64,000 nt of DNA from Notolepis coatsorum (Eukaryota; Chordata; Actinopteri; Aulopiformes; Paralepididae): the NCBI GenBank assembly GCA_963971535.1, contig OZ020585.1:20666458-20730457 (forward strand). Direction: 5' to 3'. Under the pieces are notes generated by a model that was given only the letters and a program-made list of their open reading frames with translations, had not been told where the DNA came from and searched no databases. The translations under genes and the position numbers were made by a program. Shown here piece by piece: positions 38,490 to 50,297 of the stretch. Numbering within the stretch: the first letter of the stretch is position 1; every line of letters starts with the position of its first letter.

Positions 38490-39469
38490 GACAGAGAGAG
38501 AGAGAGAGAGGGAGAGCGAGAGATGGTTAGGAGAACCAGATAAGGGGAATTAAATGAGGAAGGCAGGTTATAAACCATACAAAAAAGCAGTAAGATGGTT
38601 AATTATAAACCCTGTTTGTCACAGTCACTCACACCCAAGGCCAAAAGACCTCCTGTAACTTCTATAATGGAAGACACTCGTAGAAGGTAATCCATTGCCT
38701 TCTCAACGAACTACAAACAACTAAATAGAAAACTAGATGTAGACAGAAAGATGTGTGGACAAATGTCCAAGACTTCCCAAGTATGACTACGGTTAAAAAA
38801 TTATATATAATAATAATACAAATCAAAACACCCAATGGGACACACAAAACACGAAATTCCAGAAAAGTAAATAATCAATATTACATTAACACTTTGCGTG
38901 CCAACAACGCTATGTCATTAGTTCATGCCGACCGTTGAGTGCCAGCGACGACAAATAGCATTTAAAAAAAAATTAGCGATTTGCATTCATATTTCATCAA
39001 TCTAGTCTCACGTTAGTGCTGCAAACTCTCTGAGCTCCATTGGGAAAATACCGCCCCCTATCGTCTCTCCCTGTTGTACTGCACCCCATTGGATTAGACT
39101 GATTGAAACACATGGGGGGGGGAATCCAGTTTCCCCATTTTACTTCTCCGGCAAGCCATCCCAGAGGATCCAAGTCATTGCCGAGCCGCAAAACAGCGTG
39201 GAATACATATTTCCAGTACCCAGCGCTGAATCAATAAACACGATCGATATTTGGAATGGCGATCAGGAATTGGAATAATCTTTTTGGAGAACATCTGATC
39301 TGAGGTAAGGAATCTATTTGACCAGTCTTGGGATAATCAGATCTGTTTTCACAGAGATATCAGCGTGTGCCATGTGTGTGTGTGTGCTGATCAGGAAATG
39401 AGTGGTAATTTGATGGAGCAGCTTTTATAAGATTTCTGATCCACTGTGCCCCGGTCTCCCCTACTGTGA
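38490..39469. other. Region upstream of atg9a
   Basis: Should contain the upstream part of the atg9a transcript and its promoter, but no CpG-rich promoter is evident. TTAACACTTTGCGTGCC at 38885 resembles a piggyBac-like left end without a clear partner. The rest is unassigned. Confidence 0.35.
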
Positions 39470-40140
39470 GGGCCGACGATCCACTCCACTGGTCAAATGA
39501 CTTACTTGTGAGTAGTACGTCCGTTGATAAAGAAAAGCAATGTCCACAGCCGCTCCAGTGCAGTAAAGATATCCAAATGGTTTATTTGCAAAGTCTCTCT
39601 TTACAGAAGTGGTTCTAAATCTACTTTCCTAAATATTCCTGTAAATACTACAAATACTACTACACGTGGCTCCTACTAGCTACAAGTACTAATACAAGCT
39701 ACAAGTACTACTACAAGTTAAGAAAACTGTATTTTCCCAGTCTCCAAAATCACTGCCGTCTCGACACATGAAAATTCCTTCGTAATGTGAAAGCCGTACA
39801 TCCCCTTGCTGGCTTCTGGCTTCAGTCCATTGTTGAGTCCATCCTTTCGGTCCCGTTCAGTCTGGTCGAAGATGCTAACCTGCCATTCTGAGGAAACGCC
39901 CGCTTATATAGAGACCCAAATGTTCTAGAATGTTCGGTTATGACCTCATACGGTGCCATCACGAAGGTTCCAATACTGTGGTTCTAGAATGTTTCATGTT
40001 CTAGAAAGTCTATTACGACATCACCACCAATGTTCCAGTATGTCCTATGTTCCAGAAAGGTCTGTTATGACATCACCACAAACATTCTAGAAGGTTGTAT
40101 GTTCTAGAATGCTCCATTATGACAAATACGACAGTTCCAT
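39470..40140 (-). mobile_element. LTR-like block with TATA box, AATAAA and HSE-like sites
   Basis: On the minus strand: a cluster of TTCnnGAA motifs (40110 down to 39921), TATATAAG at 39910-39903 and AATAAA at 39586-39581. The order and spacing are those of the U3-R part of an LTR, so a solo-LTR fossil is the preferred reading. No internal region or paired LTR is present and exact ends were not fixed. A stand-alone stress-inducible promoter is the alternative. Confidence 0.4.
39921..40110 (-). promoter_or_regulatory. Cluster of heat-shock-element-like motifs
   Basis: TTCTAGAA palindromes at 39923-39930, 39982-39989, 39999-40006, 40085-40092 and 40102-40109, and TTCCAGAA at 40050-40057. The first is TTCTAGAATGTTC, three alternating pentamers and a full HSF-type site. 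All lie within 200 bp upstream of a TATA box on the minus strand. Confidence 0.6.
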
Positions 40141-40152
40141 GACTTTATCTAA

Positions 40153-41524
40153 ATCCAATCGATTGAATTGATTGATTGAAAAGTTTATTAACAGATTGCA
40201 GAATGGGTACAGTACAGTACATCTCAATACATACAATTGTTAAGGGGATGCAGACCAGAGAAAGACTTTCGTCTTGTTTCCACCAGGGTCCCCCATTTTC
40301 AATTCATCATAACATATATGACATACATGACATACAGATAGACAGTACTGCTACATCTATACATTTATGACATATCAGATTTGCAAATACAGTACTGTTT
40401 GTGATACAAAAGTGTCCAGAAAAGGAGTGTATATACATTTGGCGTAGAAACTGTACATTGGAGGAGGTTGGTGGGGTGGGGTTGGGTGGGTTGGGTGAGG
40501 GCTGTACATTGGAGGTGGGGGGGGGGGGGGGGGGTTGGGTAGGGGACATACACACATTTTACACTGTACATTGGAATGTTGACAAAGCCTTACTTGGTCA
40601 TTTACTGTACAACTAGGTTAGGACATTTGTAGGGGCCAGTTTCGAATTGCAGTCTCACGTAGGTGTTTTTTGAGAGTGTTTTTGAAGGTGGGTAGTGATT
40701 CACATTCCTTTACAGCTTTAGGCAGGGCGTTCCACATTGATGTGGCATAATTGCGAAACGTGTTTAGTCCCTTGTTTGAGCCGAATCTGGGTTTTACATG
40801 ATTTGTGGAGCTCCCTCTGGTGTTGTGATCGTGGTATTCACTGACCTTTGGGAAGTATTTTGACATGTACATGGGTACCTTGGTCGCGTAGTGTATCTTG
40901 TAGACCAGGCCCATTGCAAGTTGCTGTACTCTGTCGTCTACTCTAAGCCATCCTAGGTTGTCAAAGTGGGCAGGGGTGAGGTGGGTTCTAGGAGTCAGGT
41001 CAAGTAGTAGTCTGACTAGCTTGTTTTGAGATGTTTGTAATTTGTTTTTTAGTGCCTTTGAGGTGCTTTGGTACCATGAGGTGCAAGCATAGTCGTAGTA
41101 CCCTTGAATGAGTGCTCCTGCTAGAGTCTTCAGGGTATTCTTGTTTACCAGAGAGGAGATCCGGTACAAGAATCGCGTTCGTTGGTTGACTTTTTTTATT
41201 ACATTGGATGCCATTTTGTCACAGGAAAGATTAGCCTCTAGGATGGAACCCAGGTAGGTAATTTCATCTTTCCTTGTGATAATATTGTCACCCACTGTAA
41301 CCGAGAAGCCGTCGGTCTTGCTGAGTTTGTTATTTGAACCGAAGAGAATGGACTCTGTTTTGCCCATGTGTAATGATAGTTTGTTGTCGGCGAGCCATAT
41401 GCAGATTTTGCCTAGTTCCGAGCTGAGGGCTTTTTCAACCTGTAACTTGTTCTTGTCAGAGACCAGCAGGGCTGAGTCATCCGCAAACAGGAACAAGTTG
41501 CAGTCACAAGCTGACGACATGTCA
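40153..41524 (-). mobile_element. LINE-X copy C, 5'-truncated
   Basis: Tail ATTGATTGATTG at left, C-rich 3' UTR, then an open 300-codon ORF2 end from FADDSALL to the WNALPKAVKECESL region (frame 40618-41524). The copy stops abruptly just before the GVPQGS motif. Confidence 0.9.
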
Positions 41525-41992
41525 TCAACCTTACACATTCATATAATACAATAACCTAAATATATATAGCTTTGGCTCTTACACCTACACATATACTATC
41601 GAAAACTATTCATAAATAGGCCGAAAAATGACAGTTTTTTGTGTATTCCAGAATATTCCAGTAAAGGGCGTTTATCACGGAATCTTTCCATTTTCCTGAA
41701 ACTTTCAAGAAAACGAGGGCTTTTCAAAATGCTATAAAACGGAAACGAACCGATTAAAAAAACAATCCATTTCGACAATGTTGACTGCGAACAAGTCATT
41801 GATAAGCGACAGGCAGATTAGACACATAGGCATAATTTAAGACATAGATTATGCGTTCACAAATATGAGAGTGCTATCATTGAAGTGGATGGTGGCATTC
41901 AACCATGTTTTGAGACGGGGACCCGTGGCAACCAAAGTGTTGCAATGTATCAACAAAGGTTCCAACCTCGTATCTGCTGCATGCACCTGAAT
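41525..41992. other. Spacer between LINE-X copies C and D
   Basis: AT-rich, unassigned. Confidence 0.35.
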
Positions 41993-44309
41993 GAATGAAT
42001 GAATGAATGAATGAAATGAATGAATGAAAACTTTATTTAACAGATTGCAGAATGGGTACAATACAGTACGGCTCAATACATACAATTGTTAAGGGGATGC
42101 AGACCTGAGAAAGACGTTTGTCTTGTTTCCATCAGGGTCCCCCATTTTCAATTCATATAGACATATATGACATACATGACATACAGATAGTCAGTACTGC
42201 TACATCTATACATTTATGACATACCAGATTTGCAAATACAGTACTGTTTGTGATACAGAAGGAGTCAAGAAAAGGGAGTATATACATTTGACGTAGAAAC
42301 TGTACATTGGAGGAGGTTGGGTGGGGGGGGGTTGGGTACATTGGGATATTGACAACCATACTGGGTAATTTACATTGGAGGTGGTTGGGGGGGGGGGGGG
42401 GGGGGGCGGGGGGCACACTGTATAAACAAGTAACACTGTACATTGAGGGGGGGGGGAGGAGACACTGTACAAACAAACACAATTGTACATTGAACTATTG
42501 ACAAAACCATACTAGGTAAATGACTGTACATTGGAGGGGGTTGGGTTAGGATATTTACAGGGGCCAGTGTTGAATTGCAGTCTCCCGTAGGTGTCCCTTG
42601 AGAGAGGTTTTGAAAGTGGGTAGTGATCCACATTCCTTTACAGCTTTGGGTAGGGCGTTCCACATTGATGTGGCATAATTGCGAAACGTGTTTAGTCCCT
42701 TATTTGAGCCGAATCTGGGTTTAACATGATTTGTGGAGCTCCCTCTGGTGTTGTGATCGTGGTATTCACTGACCTTTGGGAAGTATTTTGACATGTACAT
42801 ACATGGGTACCTTGGTCGTGTAGTGTATCTTGTAGTAGTGTACCAGGCCCATTGCAAGTTGTTGTACTCTGTCGTCTACTCTAAGCCATCCTAGGTTGTC
42901 AAAGTGGGCAGGGGTGAGGTGGGTTCTAGGAGTAAGGTCAAGCAGTAGTCTGACCAGTTTGTTTTGAGATGTTTGTAATTTTGTTTTTAGCGCCTTTGAG
43001 GTGCTTTGGTACCATGAGGTGCAAGCATAGTCGTAGTACCCCTGAATGAGTGCTCCTGCCAGAGTCTTCAGGGTGTTCTTGTTTACCAGAGAGGAGATCC
43101 GGTACAAGAATCGAGTTCGTTGGTTGACTTTTTTTATTACATTGGATGCCATTTTGTCACAGGAGAGATTAGCCTCTAGGATGGAACCCAGGTAGGTAAT
43201 TTCATCTTTCCTTGTGACAATATTGTCACCCACTGTAACTGAGAAGCCGTCGGTCTTGCTGAGTTTGTTATTTGAACCGAAGAGAATGGACTCTGTTTTG
43301 CCCATGTGTAATGATAGTTTGTTATCAGCGAGCCATATGCAGATTCTGCCTAGTTCCGAGCTGAGGGTTTTTTCAACCTGTAACTTGTTCTTGTCAGAGA
43401 CCAGCAGGGCTGAGTCGTCCGCAAACAGGAACAAGTTGCAGTCACAAGCTGACGACATGTCATTTGCATAAATTAGGAACAGTAGCGGTCCTAGTATGCT
43501 TCCTTGTGGAACACCACAGCTCACTGTGAGGGGGGGGGGATAGGGTACCGTTTACCTCCACCATCTGTTCCCTCCCCTCAAGGTAGGATTGCATCCAGCT
43601 CACTGATAGACTATCAAAACCAATTGCTTTTAGCTTGTCAATCAGAATGGAGTGATTGACCGTGTCAAAGGCCTTTTGTAGGTCCAGCATGACCATGCCG
43701 CAGTATTTGCCTGCGTCCACCTCTTGTTTGATGTGGTCATTCAAATAGAGAAGGCATGTGTCAGTGGAGTGGGATGTTCTGAAGCCAGATTGGAATTCGT
43801 AGATTAGATTTTTTTCCGCTAGGTACTTTTCGACCTGTTCGTAGACTATTTTTTCCATGACTTTCGAGATGGAGGTGAGAATAGAAACAGGGCGGTAGTT
43901 GCCTGGGTCTAATTTGCTGCCCTTTTTGTGCAGAGGGGTCACCCTCGCAATTTTGAAGTCCTTGGGGACGTGTCCCTTTTTTTATGGAGAGGTTTATTAT
44001 GTGTGTGATGATTGGTGTGATGGCGGCTGCTGAGTCTCTGAGGAATTTGGAGGGGATGTTGTCATGGCCAGTGGCCTTGTTAGGTTGGAGGGCGCTCAGT
44101 TTATTGAGTACCTCATCTGTTGTTACCATTTCCAGCTTGAAGTCGTCCTTGCGGACCCCTAGGTTTTTGTAGTAAGCTACTATGTGTTCTACCCCATAAA
44201 GCCCTGAGTGGGAGGGTAGTTTGTTTACCAGTGTTGTGGCTATGTTTGTGAAGAAAATGTTTAAGTAATTGGCTACATCCAGCTTGTCTGTGATGAGCGT
44301 GTTGTCCGT
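41993..44309 (-). mobile_element. LINE-X copy D, 5'-truncated and frameshifted
   Basis: (AATG)n tail at left. ORF2 spans about 42550-44309 in at least three broken frames. It reaches further 5' than copy C, to the KTDNTLIT region, but the endonuclease is absent. The 3' UTR carries long G runs near 42386-42410. Confidence 0.9.
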
Positions 44310-45212
44310 GTGCATCAGTGTTCCTGTAGGCCTACATGTAGACATACAACAAGGTACCGTGCACCACGACACACACATTATAGGGTAACGTTGACGTTCT
44401 GTTTCTTACTTCCATCCATTCCAGTGCAATACGTCCTTTATGGTTTCGGTATTCAGACCAGCATTCCAACCTGCTGCGAGTGACATCTCCTTTCCTGCCG
44501 GACGAGCTGGGCTGCGAAAGACGATGTTATTATTATGGTTTAGGTGTTTTTATGATACAGGTCAGGTACACTACATTGTAATATGGACAGGCCCGACACA
44601 TAGACAGTTGCCTAATAAAAAAGACCCACTGCGATTGATATCATGTGTTGTGATGACAGATCATCAAAGACACGATTATAGGATACGATATCTGGTGGTG
44701 TTGTTGTTGTTGTCGCGGGCAAGTGCCAGGCCCGTTTCTCTCACATAAACTAACATATGACTTATTATCTTACCTTTGGTTGTCTTTTCCTCTTAGACGG
44801 GTTGTAACAGATCATTCAAACCCTGAATCACTGTTTTCTTTTCTTTCGTAAATGTCTTGTTTTCGTTACACGCAGTGGCGCCTAGTCAGACACGAGTCGG
44901 TTTCATTTTCTAAACAGCCATCAGTAGAATGTCCGTTCACAGCGGATAGACAAGTACATTGTCCAATCAAAGGACGAGGCTTGTCACACAGGGAAGGTGA
45001 TGACCAATGATATCATTCAGAGGTGGGATCTAAGAGTGCAGTGTCTAGATTGTCGTGTTTTTTTGTGGCACGCCCTTGAGTCACCAGCAGAGTTCACTGG
45101 GCTCTGTGTCTGTCTGTAATAACAATGGATACACTTTTAGTTTTATGACAAAATAAATCATTGCTTTTGTCGGCGAACTTAATGGCAGACAGATATGACA
45201 GATATTTCAATA
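44310..45212. other. Unassigned intergenic sequence
   Basis: No gene or repeat recognised apart from a short (GTT)n near 44697. Confidence 0.35.
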
Positions 45213-45352
45213 TGATGAATTGAAAATGGGGGACCCTGATGTAAACAAGACGAAAGTCTTTCTCTGGTCTGACTGCATCCCATCCAATTGTGTGTATTGA
45301 GTTGTACTGTATTGTACCCATTTTGCAATCTGTTAATAAAGTTTTCAATCAA
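45213..45352 (+). mobile_element. LINE-X 3' end fragment
   Basis: GGGGGACCCTGATGTAAAC to AATAAAGTTTTCAATCAATC; about 140 bp. Confidence 0.8.
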
Positions 45353-45683
45353 TCAAAACCCTACAGGAATTCTATCTGTACAGTACTTCTATCTGTACTA
45401 GTAAGAATAGGATATACTCCTACTAGTTACGCTGCTGGCCAGTAGTAGTCATATTGTCTCTATTTATATAATAAAACTCGTACATAATTTTTTTTAAAGA
45501 TTCAAGAGGTTTATTTGTCACATACATACCAGGGCATACAGTGAAATGCGGGTGGCTATGCCCGCTTTGATTGTGCAATAATACTAAATAATAAAATAGA
45601 CATACTAAAGTCCGGAGATAGTGCAAAAGAAGTAATAAAACTACTATACAATATAGTTTCTCTATAACATTATGCTATACTTG

Positions 45684-46145
45684 GCGGCTACGTGGCGTAG
45701 TGGGCAAGGCGCTCACCACGAATACTGGAGACGCTGGGCTCGCCTGTTCGAGCCCAGCGCGCCACATTGCTTTCAGTTTAGCTGGTCGTCCGTACTAATA
45801 CACATTGGCCGTATTAGGGGGTGGGAAACTGATGGGTGGGGATCGGGCGTTGTGGACAGCGACTCCTACAGGTCGGTTGGTGCGCCTGCGCAGTAGAATC
45901 AGGAAGTGTCGGGGGCAGCGCGAGCCTCCCACGCGTTACTCCTCGCCACTGAGAGATCGAGCTGCACAGGTGAAAAGATGCGACTGCTGTTACCTCAAGT
46001 ACCGGAGGGGACTTGTGCTATGTATGACTTAGTCCACATTGCAGCCGGCTTGTGGGAGGCAAGAAACAGCGTTCGTGACAGGGGAGGGTTGAATTGGATG
46101 ATACGAAATTGGGATGGGAGAAAATATAGAAAATGGATAAAAAAA
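45684..46145 (+). mobile_element. SINE S1 present only in duplication unit 1
   Basis: GGCGGCTACGTGGCGTAGTG head, B box TGTTCGAGCCC and the common body. The 18-bp word AACATTATGCTATACTTG flanks it at 45666-45683 and 46146-46163. The empty site is intact in unit 3 near 58987-59004. Confidence 0.93.
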
Positions 46146-46408
46146 AACATTATGCTATACTTGCTATTTCTAAACTATACTACCGTATACAAGAACCACA
46201 TAAGATATTTCCTTAAAGTGACCGTTATTTTCCTCGTTCCTTTAAAGTGTCCTTTCCATTTTGTTTATAGTGACCGTTTGTGTGTGTGTGTACAAATGCA
46301 GCATGTGTGTGCTCATGTGTACTTGTGTGTGTGGAGAGTTCAGTGTTCAATGTTCTGATGGCCTGGGGGGATTTTGTACCCAGTTTAATCACATGTAACA
46401 GTAAATGG

Positions 46409-46477
46409 AAATGTAACAGTAAAGTGCAACAGCAATATACAATGCGTATATTGCTGTTGCACTTTACTGTTACATTT
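46409..46477. repeat. Perfect 32-bp inverted repeat
   Basis: Arms 46409-46440 and 46446-46477 are exact complements separated by AATGC. Unit 3 has only the right arm in the same context (near 59245-59275). Confidence 0.9.
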
Positions 46478-47049
46478 GCACTCTGGTTGGATGCAAAACT
46501 TATTTTCGTTGTACTGTACTTGTCCTGTATAATGACAATACATTTGAATCTAATCTAATATTGTCATCTTCAAACAAGGCAATTTACTGCCACCATATGG
46601 CCATTTTCAGTACTAATTGCAATTATGTCAGAGGGTGGCTAGTCTATCACAGGATATAGGCTGTGGCTATATTCCATTGGCTGATTATTTCAATCGGAAT
46701 TCCCACCCGCTCTGCTATCTATGACACTATTCGCAAGGGCACCATCCCTGGGCAACAGGGGATTCCTGCAGAACCGGAGAACCAATTTCTGAGCGGGGCT
46801 TGATGGCCTTGAGACTAGATAGGCGGGGCTTGAGGCTTGCTAAGCACTAGTGCGCATGCGGATGATGGGGGGGGGCTCTCTCTCTATTCAATTATTTAAG
46901 TATCCAAACATTGCGGATGAGGGGGGCTCTCTCTCTCTACGTTCAATGATTTAAAGTATCCAAACATTACATTATAAATACTAACTAGATAGTTGATGAT
47001 AAACATTTAATTTCATTATTATCCGAAATATTCTAAAATCAAATTTTTT

Positions 47050-47299
47050 TACCCGGTGCACCCCAGACACAAACTTTGGTTACAATTTGTATAACTTTCA
47101 TCATCTCCTCAGGAACTAGGCATGGTGGATAAACAGTTTCCACTGAAGGAAGCCTCAAGTTTTCTGGGAGCACAGCAGGGATCATCTTCATGCATGTACT
47201 CAACCATGCTCTGCAGTTTGCTTTTTGGTGGATAGTGCATGTCACAACAATCACCTTCTTCATTCTGTGATGCCTGTGGTACAGTGCTGGGATCCAACT
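47050..47299 (-). pseudogene. Downstream exon remnant of the zinc-finger gene, unit 1
   Basis: Minus strand encodes ASQNEEGDCCDMHYPPKSKL and QSMVEYMHE in one frame, then LPENLRLPSVETVYPPCLVP and MMKVIQIVTKVCVWG in another. It resembles a further exon of the same protein family that has lost its frame and is cut off from exon 3 by a LINE insertion. Confidence 0.55.
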
Positions 47300-47324
47300 C
47301 CTCTACAGAGATAGGAACAGCCTA

Positions 47325-47742
47325 CAATATATTGTGAAAGTGTGCTCCAAAATAATTGGAGTAAAACAGAGAGACCTATGTTCTCTCTGGACGGACCAGG
47401 TGGTCAAGAAGGGGACGAGCATCCCCAAATCAACCTCTCCACGCTTTGTCTCAGCGGTTTTCGCTGTTACCTTCTGGCCGCCGTTATGACGTTCCACCAA
47501 GTAGGACCAACCTTTACGCCAAATCTTTTGTACCCTCGGGCTATCAGACTTTTAAACACAGACAGTAGTCTTTTCTAGTAGCCTTTTACACTTAGTTGTC
47601 CGTTTTTACTTTGACTGGATTGTGTATTGCATGGAATGTTGTTGTTGCCGTGCTGTCATTGAGATGTTTTTGTTGTTTGTTACTCGTAAAGCTACAAATA
47701 TGAATTGCCCCATGAGTCAATAAAGTTGTCTGAATCTGAATC
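47325..47742 (+). mobile_element. LINE-Y 3' fragment (TGAATC tail)
   Basis: An ORF2 C-terminus is visible in broken frames (AAVMTFHQVGP, LYPRAIRLLNTDSS), then a 3' end CAATAAAGTTGTCTGAATCT with a short hexamer tail. The antisense of its tail codes the end of the zinc-finger protein of unit 1. Confidence 0.75.
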
Positions 47743-49160
47743 TGTCCTGAACAATTGACTGTCCGTTTGAAACAAGTGCCATTTTGCTATGTACTTGTGG
47801 ATACATGACTTTTTGGGTTTGGTGCAACGACAGTGCCACATATTGATCTTGGTGTCGTACACAACCATGACTCTTCCAAATTGGCTGTACCATGAAACTT
47901 TGGGCTCATACACGGAAATGTACTTCTTTGACGGAGAGATTCCAGTTTTCAAAAAAACAGAAAGGGGTACATGTTGGGCTATGGCTAGGCTTTGATGAGT
48001 AAGGCAGTCCTCCTTCTTATCCTCACCAAACAATTTTTCTTTCACCATCCTAGTGAGCGTTTCTTCGGCTAGCAATTCAGTGGGAGTGGAGGATGTGCAG
48101 TAGTCAAGTGACCTCAGATGTATGCACCTCCAAGCGTGTAATGCACTCCTCCATGCCAACTTCATGTTATTTTGGCACTCCTGTGACTCACAACCAACAT
48201 GATGGTTTTCCCCCCAAATGTTTTGCACGACATGCAGTGGAGTACTCGCCCCTTGGAATGACTTGAATACTGTGAACACTCCATTCTGTGAATCTATGCA
48301 CTCACTGGTAAGGTGATGACTTGCCGTTATGTCATGCGGTTTACCTGTGTGCTTCCTTTCCATGTGTCTCTTCAGATTTTTGGTGTGCTTACAATGACCT
48401 GTGTGCTTCCTTTCCATGTGTCTCTTCAGATTTTTTATGTTCATGGTAAGCTTACAACTCTGACACCTTTTTTGAATGACTGGCCGCCATCTGGCCCGAC
48501 TTCGGGATGTTTCTGCAGCCAGAGGCAGAGTCGGTTGAGGGGAGGGCAGAGGTGGTTGAGGAGATGGCAGATTCGGTTGAGGAGATGGCAGAGTTGGCAG
48601 AGTCGGTTGAGGAGATGGCAGAGTTGGTTGAGGGGAGGGCAGAGGTGGTTGAGGAGTTGGCAGAGTCGGTTGAGGGGAGGGCAGAGTTGGCAGATTCGGT
48701 TGAGGAGATGGCAGAGTCGGTTGAGGAGATGGCAGAGTCGGTTGAGGAGAGGGCAGAGGTGGTTGAGGAGTTGGCAGAGTCGGTTGAGGGGAGGGCAGAG
48801 TTGGCAGAGTCGGTTGAGGAGATGGCAGAGTTGGTTGAGGGGAGGGCAGAGGTGGTTGAGGAGTTGGCAGAGTCGGTTGAGGGGAGGGCAGAGGTGGTTG
48901 AGGAGATAGCAGAGGTGGTTGAGGAGATGGGAGAGTCAGTTGAGGGGAGGGCAGAGGTGGTTCCTCAGATGGCAGACTTGGTTGAGGGGAGGGCAGGGTT
49001 GGTTCCTCAGATGGCAGACTTGGTTGAGGGGAGGGCCGGCTCTTGCATGATGATAGATGGATCTTAGCACTTCTTTTTCTTAGAATTGTTGCCTGGCAGT
49101 AGGGGCAGTGGTAGTGATAGCCTTGTCTGCAGTCCAATCCACATTTGTGTATAGTGTATT
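47692..49160 (-). CDS. Zinc-finger gene unit 1, exon 3
   Basis: Acceptor TTGTGTTACAG, phase 1. 1469 nt open to TAG at 47692-47694. The ...KSRPSPQP proline-repeat block corresponds to about 48530-49035, the SWIM motif to about 47800-47835. Confidence 0.75.
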
Positions 49161-49841
49161 CTGTAACACAAACATGAAAAGTAATAAAAGCATAATGTGA
49201 CCATTATTGTTATTATTATTATACATGACCACCGTATGCGTCGGCTCAGTTATGCTCATTGGACCAATATGGGCGATATTGGATACCTGTGTAACAAGGA
49301 GGGATATGAGGACTGTGTAACAAGGAGGGATATGAGGACTGTGTATGTGTAACTAGGCGGTATATTGTGCATCCCTTCCTGTAACATCATAACACAAAGC
49401 TATAGGCAATGTTTCATATAGACATGTTACATTTTGCACAACAACAAGCACATTTATATTGAATGTATTTGGGAGAAATGTCTAACTTTACCTTGATGGA
49501 TAACTGCTGCTGAAAAATGGATTTCCAAATGGCTCTGCACTCTGCCGAGTCTGGTAGGCTTGAAAAAGGAAGGCCCACAAAACGGGCAGTGATAGTTGCT
49601 GCAACAGGATCTGCATTCCACTACTGGTGGAAGTGACTGGCCTCTTCGTATCGTTATGTGGTCCTGGAAAAAAGAGAATATAATTACTTTCAAAATGTCA
49701 AGGTCAGTTGGTGTTCTGGCTCTGGGGGGGGGAGTATGTGGTGAGGGTAGTGTTTGAAATGTATGGCGGTTGGGGTGTCTGGTCTTCTTGTTGAAGATAG
49801 GAGACAGCGAAATAGGTACTTACATTTTTACTGAAAGACAT
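47692..49841 (-). CDS. C2H2/SWIM-like zinc-finger protein, unit 1 (552 aa)
   Basis: Three exons (49824-49841, 49492-49663, 47692-49160) join with phases 0, 1 to 552 residues. Order: MSFSKN; a finger-like CRSCCSNYHCPFC...HLEIH (about residues 25-53); a second HYHCPYC...HLSSC; a long proline repeat of LPSPQPT-type units; a C2H2-like CQSCKLTMNIKNLKRHMERK with NLKRHMERKHTG duplicated; then a C-terminal CRCTKPKKSCIH, a SWIM-type CxC..CxH motif, before AKWHLFQ. From memory it resembles the cysteine-cluster (CxC) proteins associated with KDZ/Zisupton-type transposases and HMGXB3-like fish genes. No function is assigned. No transposase domain is present. The last residues and stop are antisense LINE tail, so the protein may be truncated relative to its family. 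Confidence 0.7.
48530..49035. repeat. Proline-repeat VNTR of unit 1
   Basis: Units of about 21 bp (minus strand LPSPQPT/P) with SLPSEEP variants at the 5' (right) end and occasional 9-bp steps. Because the units lack stops in most frames, long false frames run on the plus strand. Confidence 0.9.
49492..49663 (-). CDS. Zinc-finger gene unit 1, exon 2
   Basis: 172 nt, acceptor TTTTTTCCAG, donor CAAG|GTAAAG. Encodes DHITIRRGQSLPPVVECRSC and NYHCPFCGPSFFKPTRLG. Confidence 0.75.
49824..49841 (-). CDS. Zinc-finger gene unit 1, exon 1
   Basis: Only 18 nt, ATGTCTTTCAGTAAAAAT followed by donor GTAAGTACC. Phase 0 fits exon 2. The same short exon recurs twice at 58333-58350 and 58407-58424, which supports it being real. 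Confidence 0.6.
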
Positions 49842-50297
49842 CTTTGGTTGAGAAAGTACTTGAACCTAATGTCCAGTGTCAAGTGATCATTATATGATAT
49901 TCTGTACCCGCAAAAAGCTAAAACAAAAGGCTGGCTCACAAAACAGTCACATCTAGAGACCTCAAAACCTACTCTAGCGAGGCCTTTAACCTTGAACTGG
50001 AGAGTCTGGACTGGTCAGATGAGCTCAATGGTACACTGGTTGAAGAAACATGGCTTGGTTTCAAAAACCAAATTTTCAACAATACTAAACAACATGGCCC
50101 CCCTAAGAACCACCAGGGTAAAAAAATCGCGCTGAGCCATGGATGCACACTGAAATACTGACCACTATGAAAACCAGAGACAAAAAATGCTCAGAGTTTC
50201 GTAAAAGTCAGTCAAAGCTTACCAAAAGCACGAGCAGTGAACTCCAAGCCCACGTGACTGAACTCAAACTGCAAAGAAACAGACTAAGAAATGACGT

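Larger units (their letters stand above)
45364..49890. repeat. Segmental duplication unit 1
   Basis: Matches unit 3 (58614-62965) from GGAATTCTATCTGTACAGTA through the zinc-finger gene, and its upstream end (first exon and flank) matches 58313-58440. Differences include a SINE present only here and a 32-bp hairpin at 46409-46477. Confidence 0.9.

Noticed and set aside
48313-49067. Plus-strand frames rich in VEEMAESVEE or RLRRWQSR
   Set aside because: Antisense shadow of the proline VNTR; the minus-strand frame is tied to cysteine motifs on both sides and repeats in three units.
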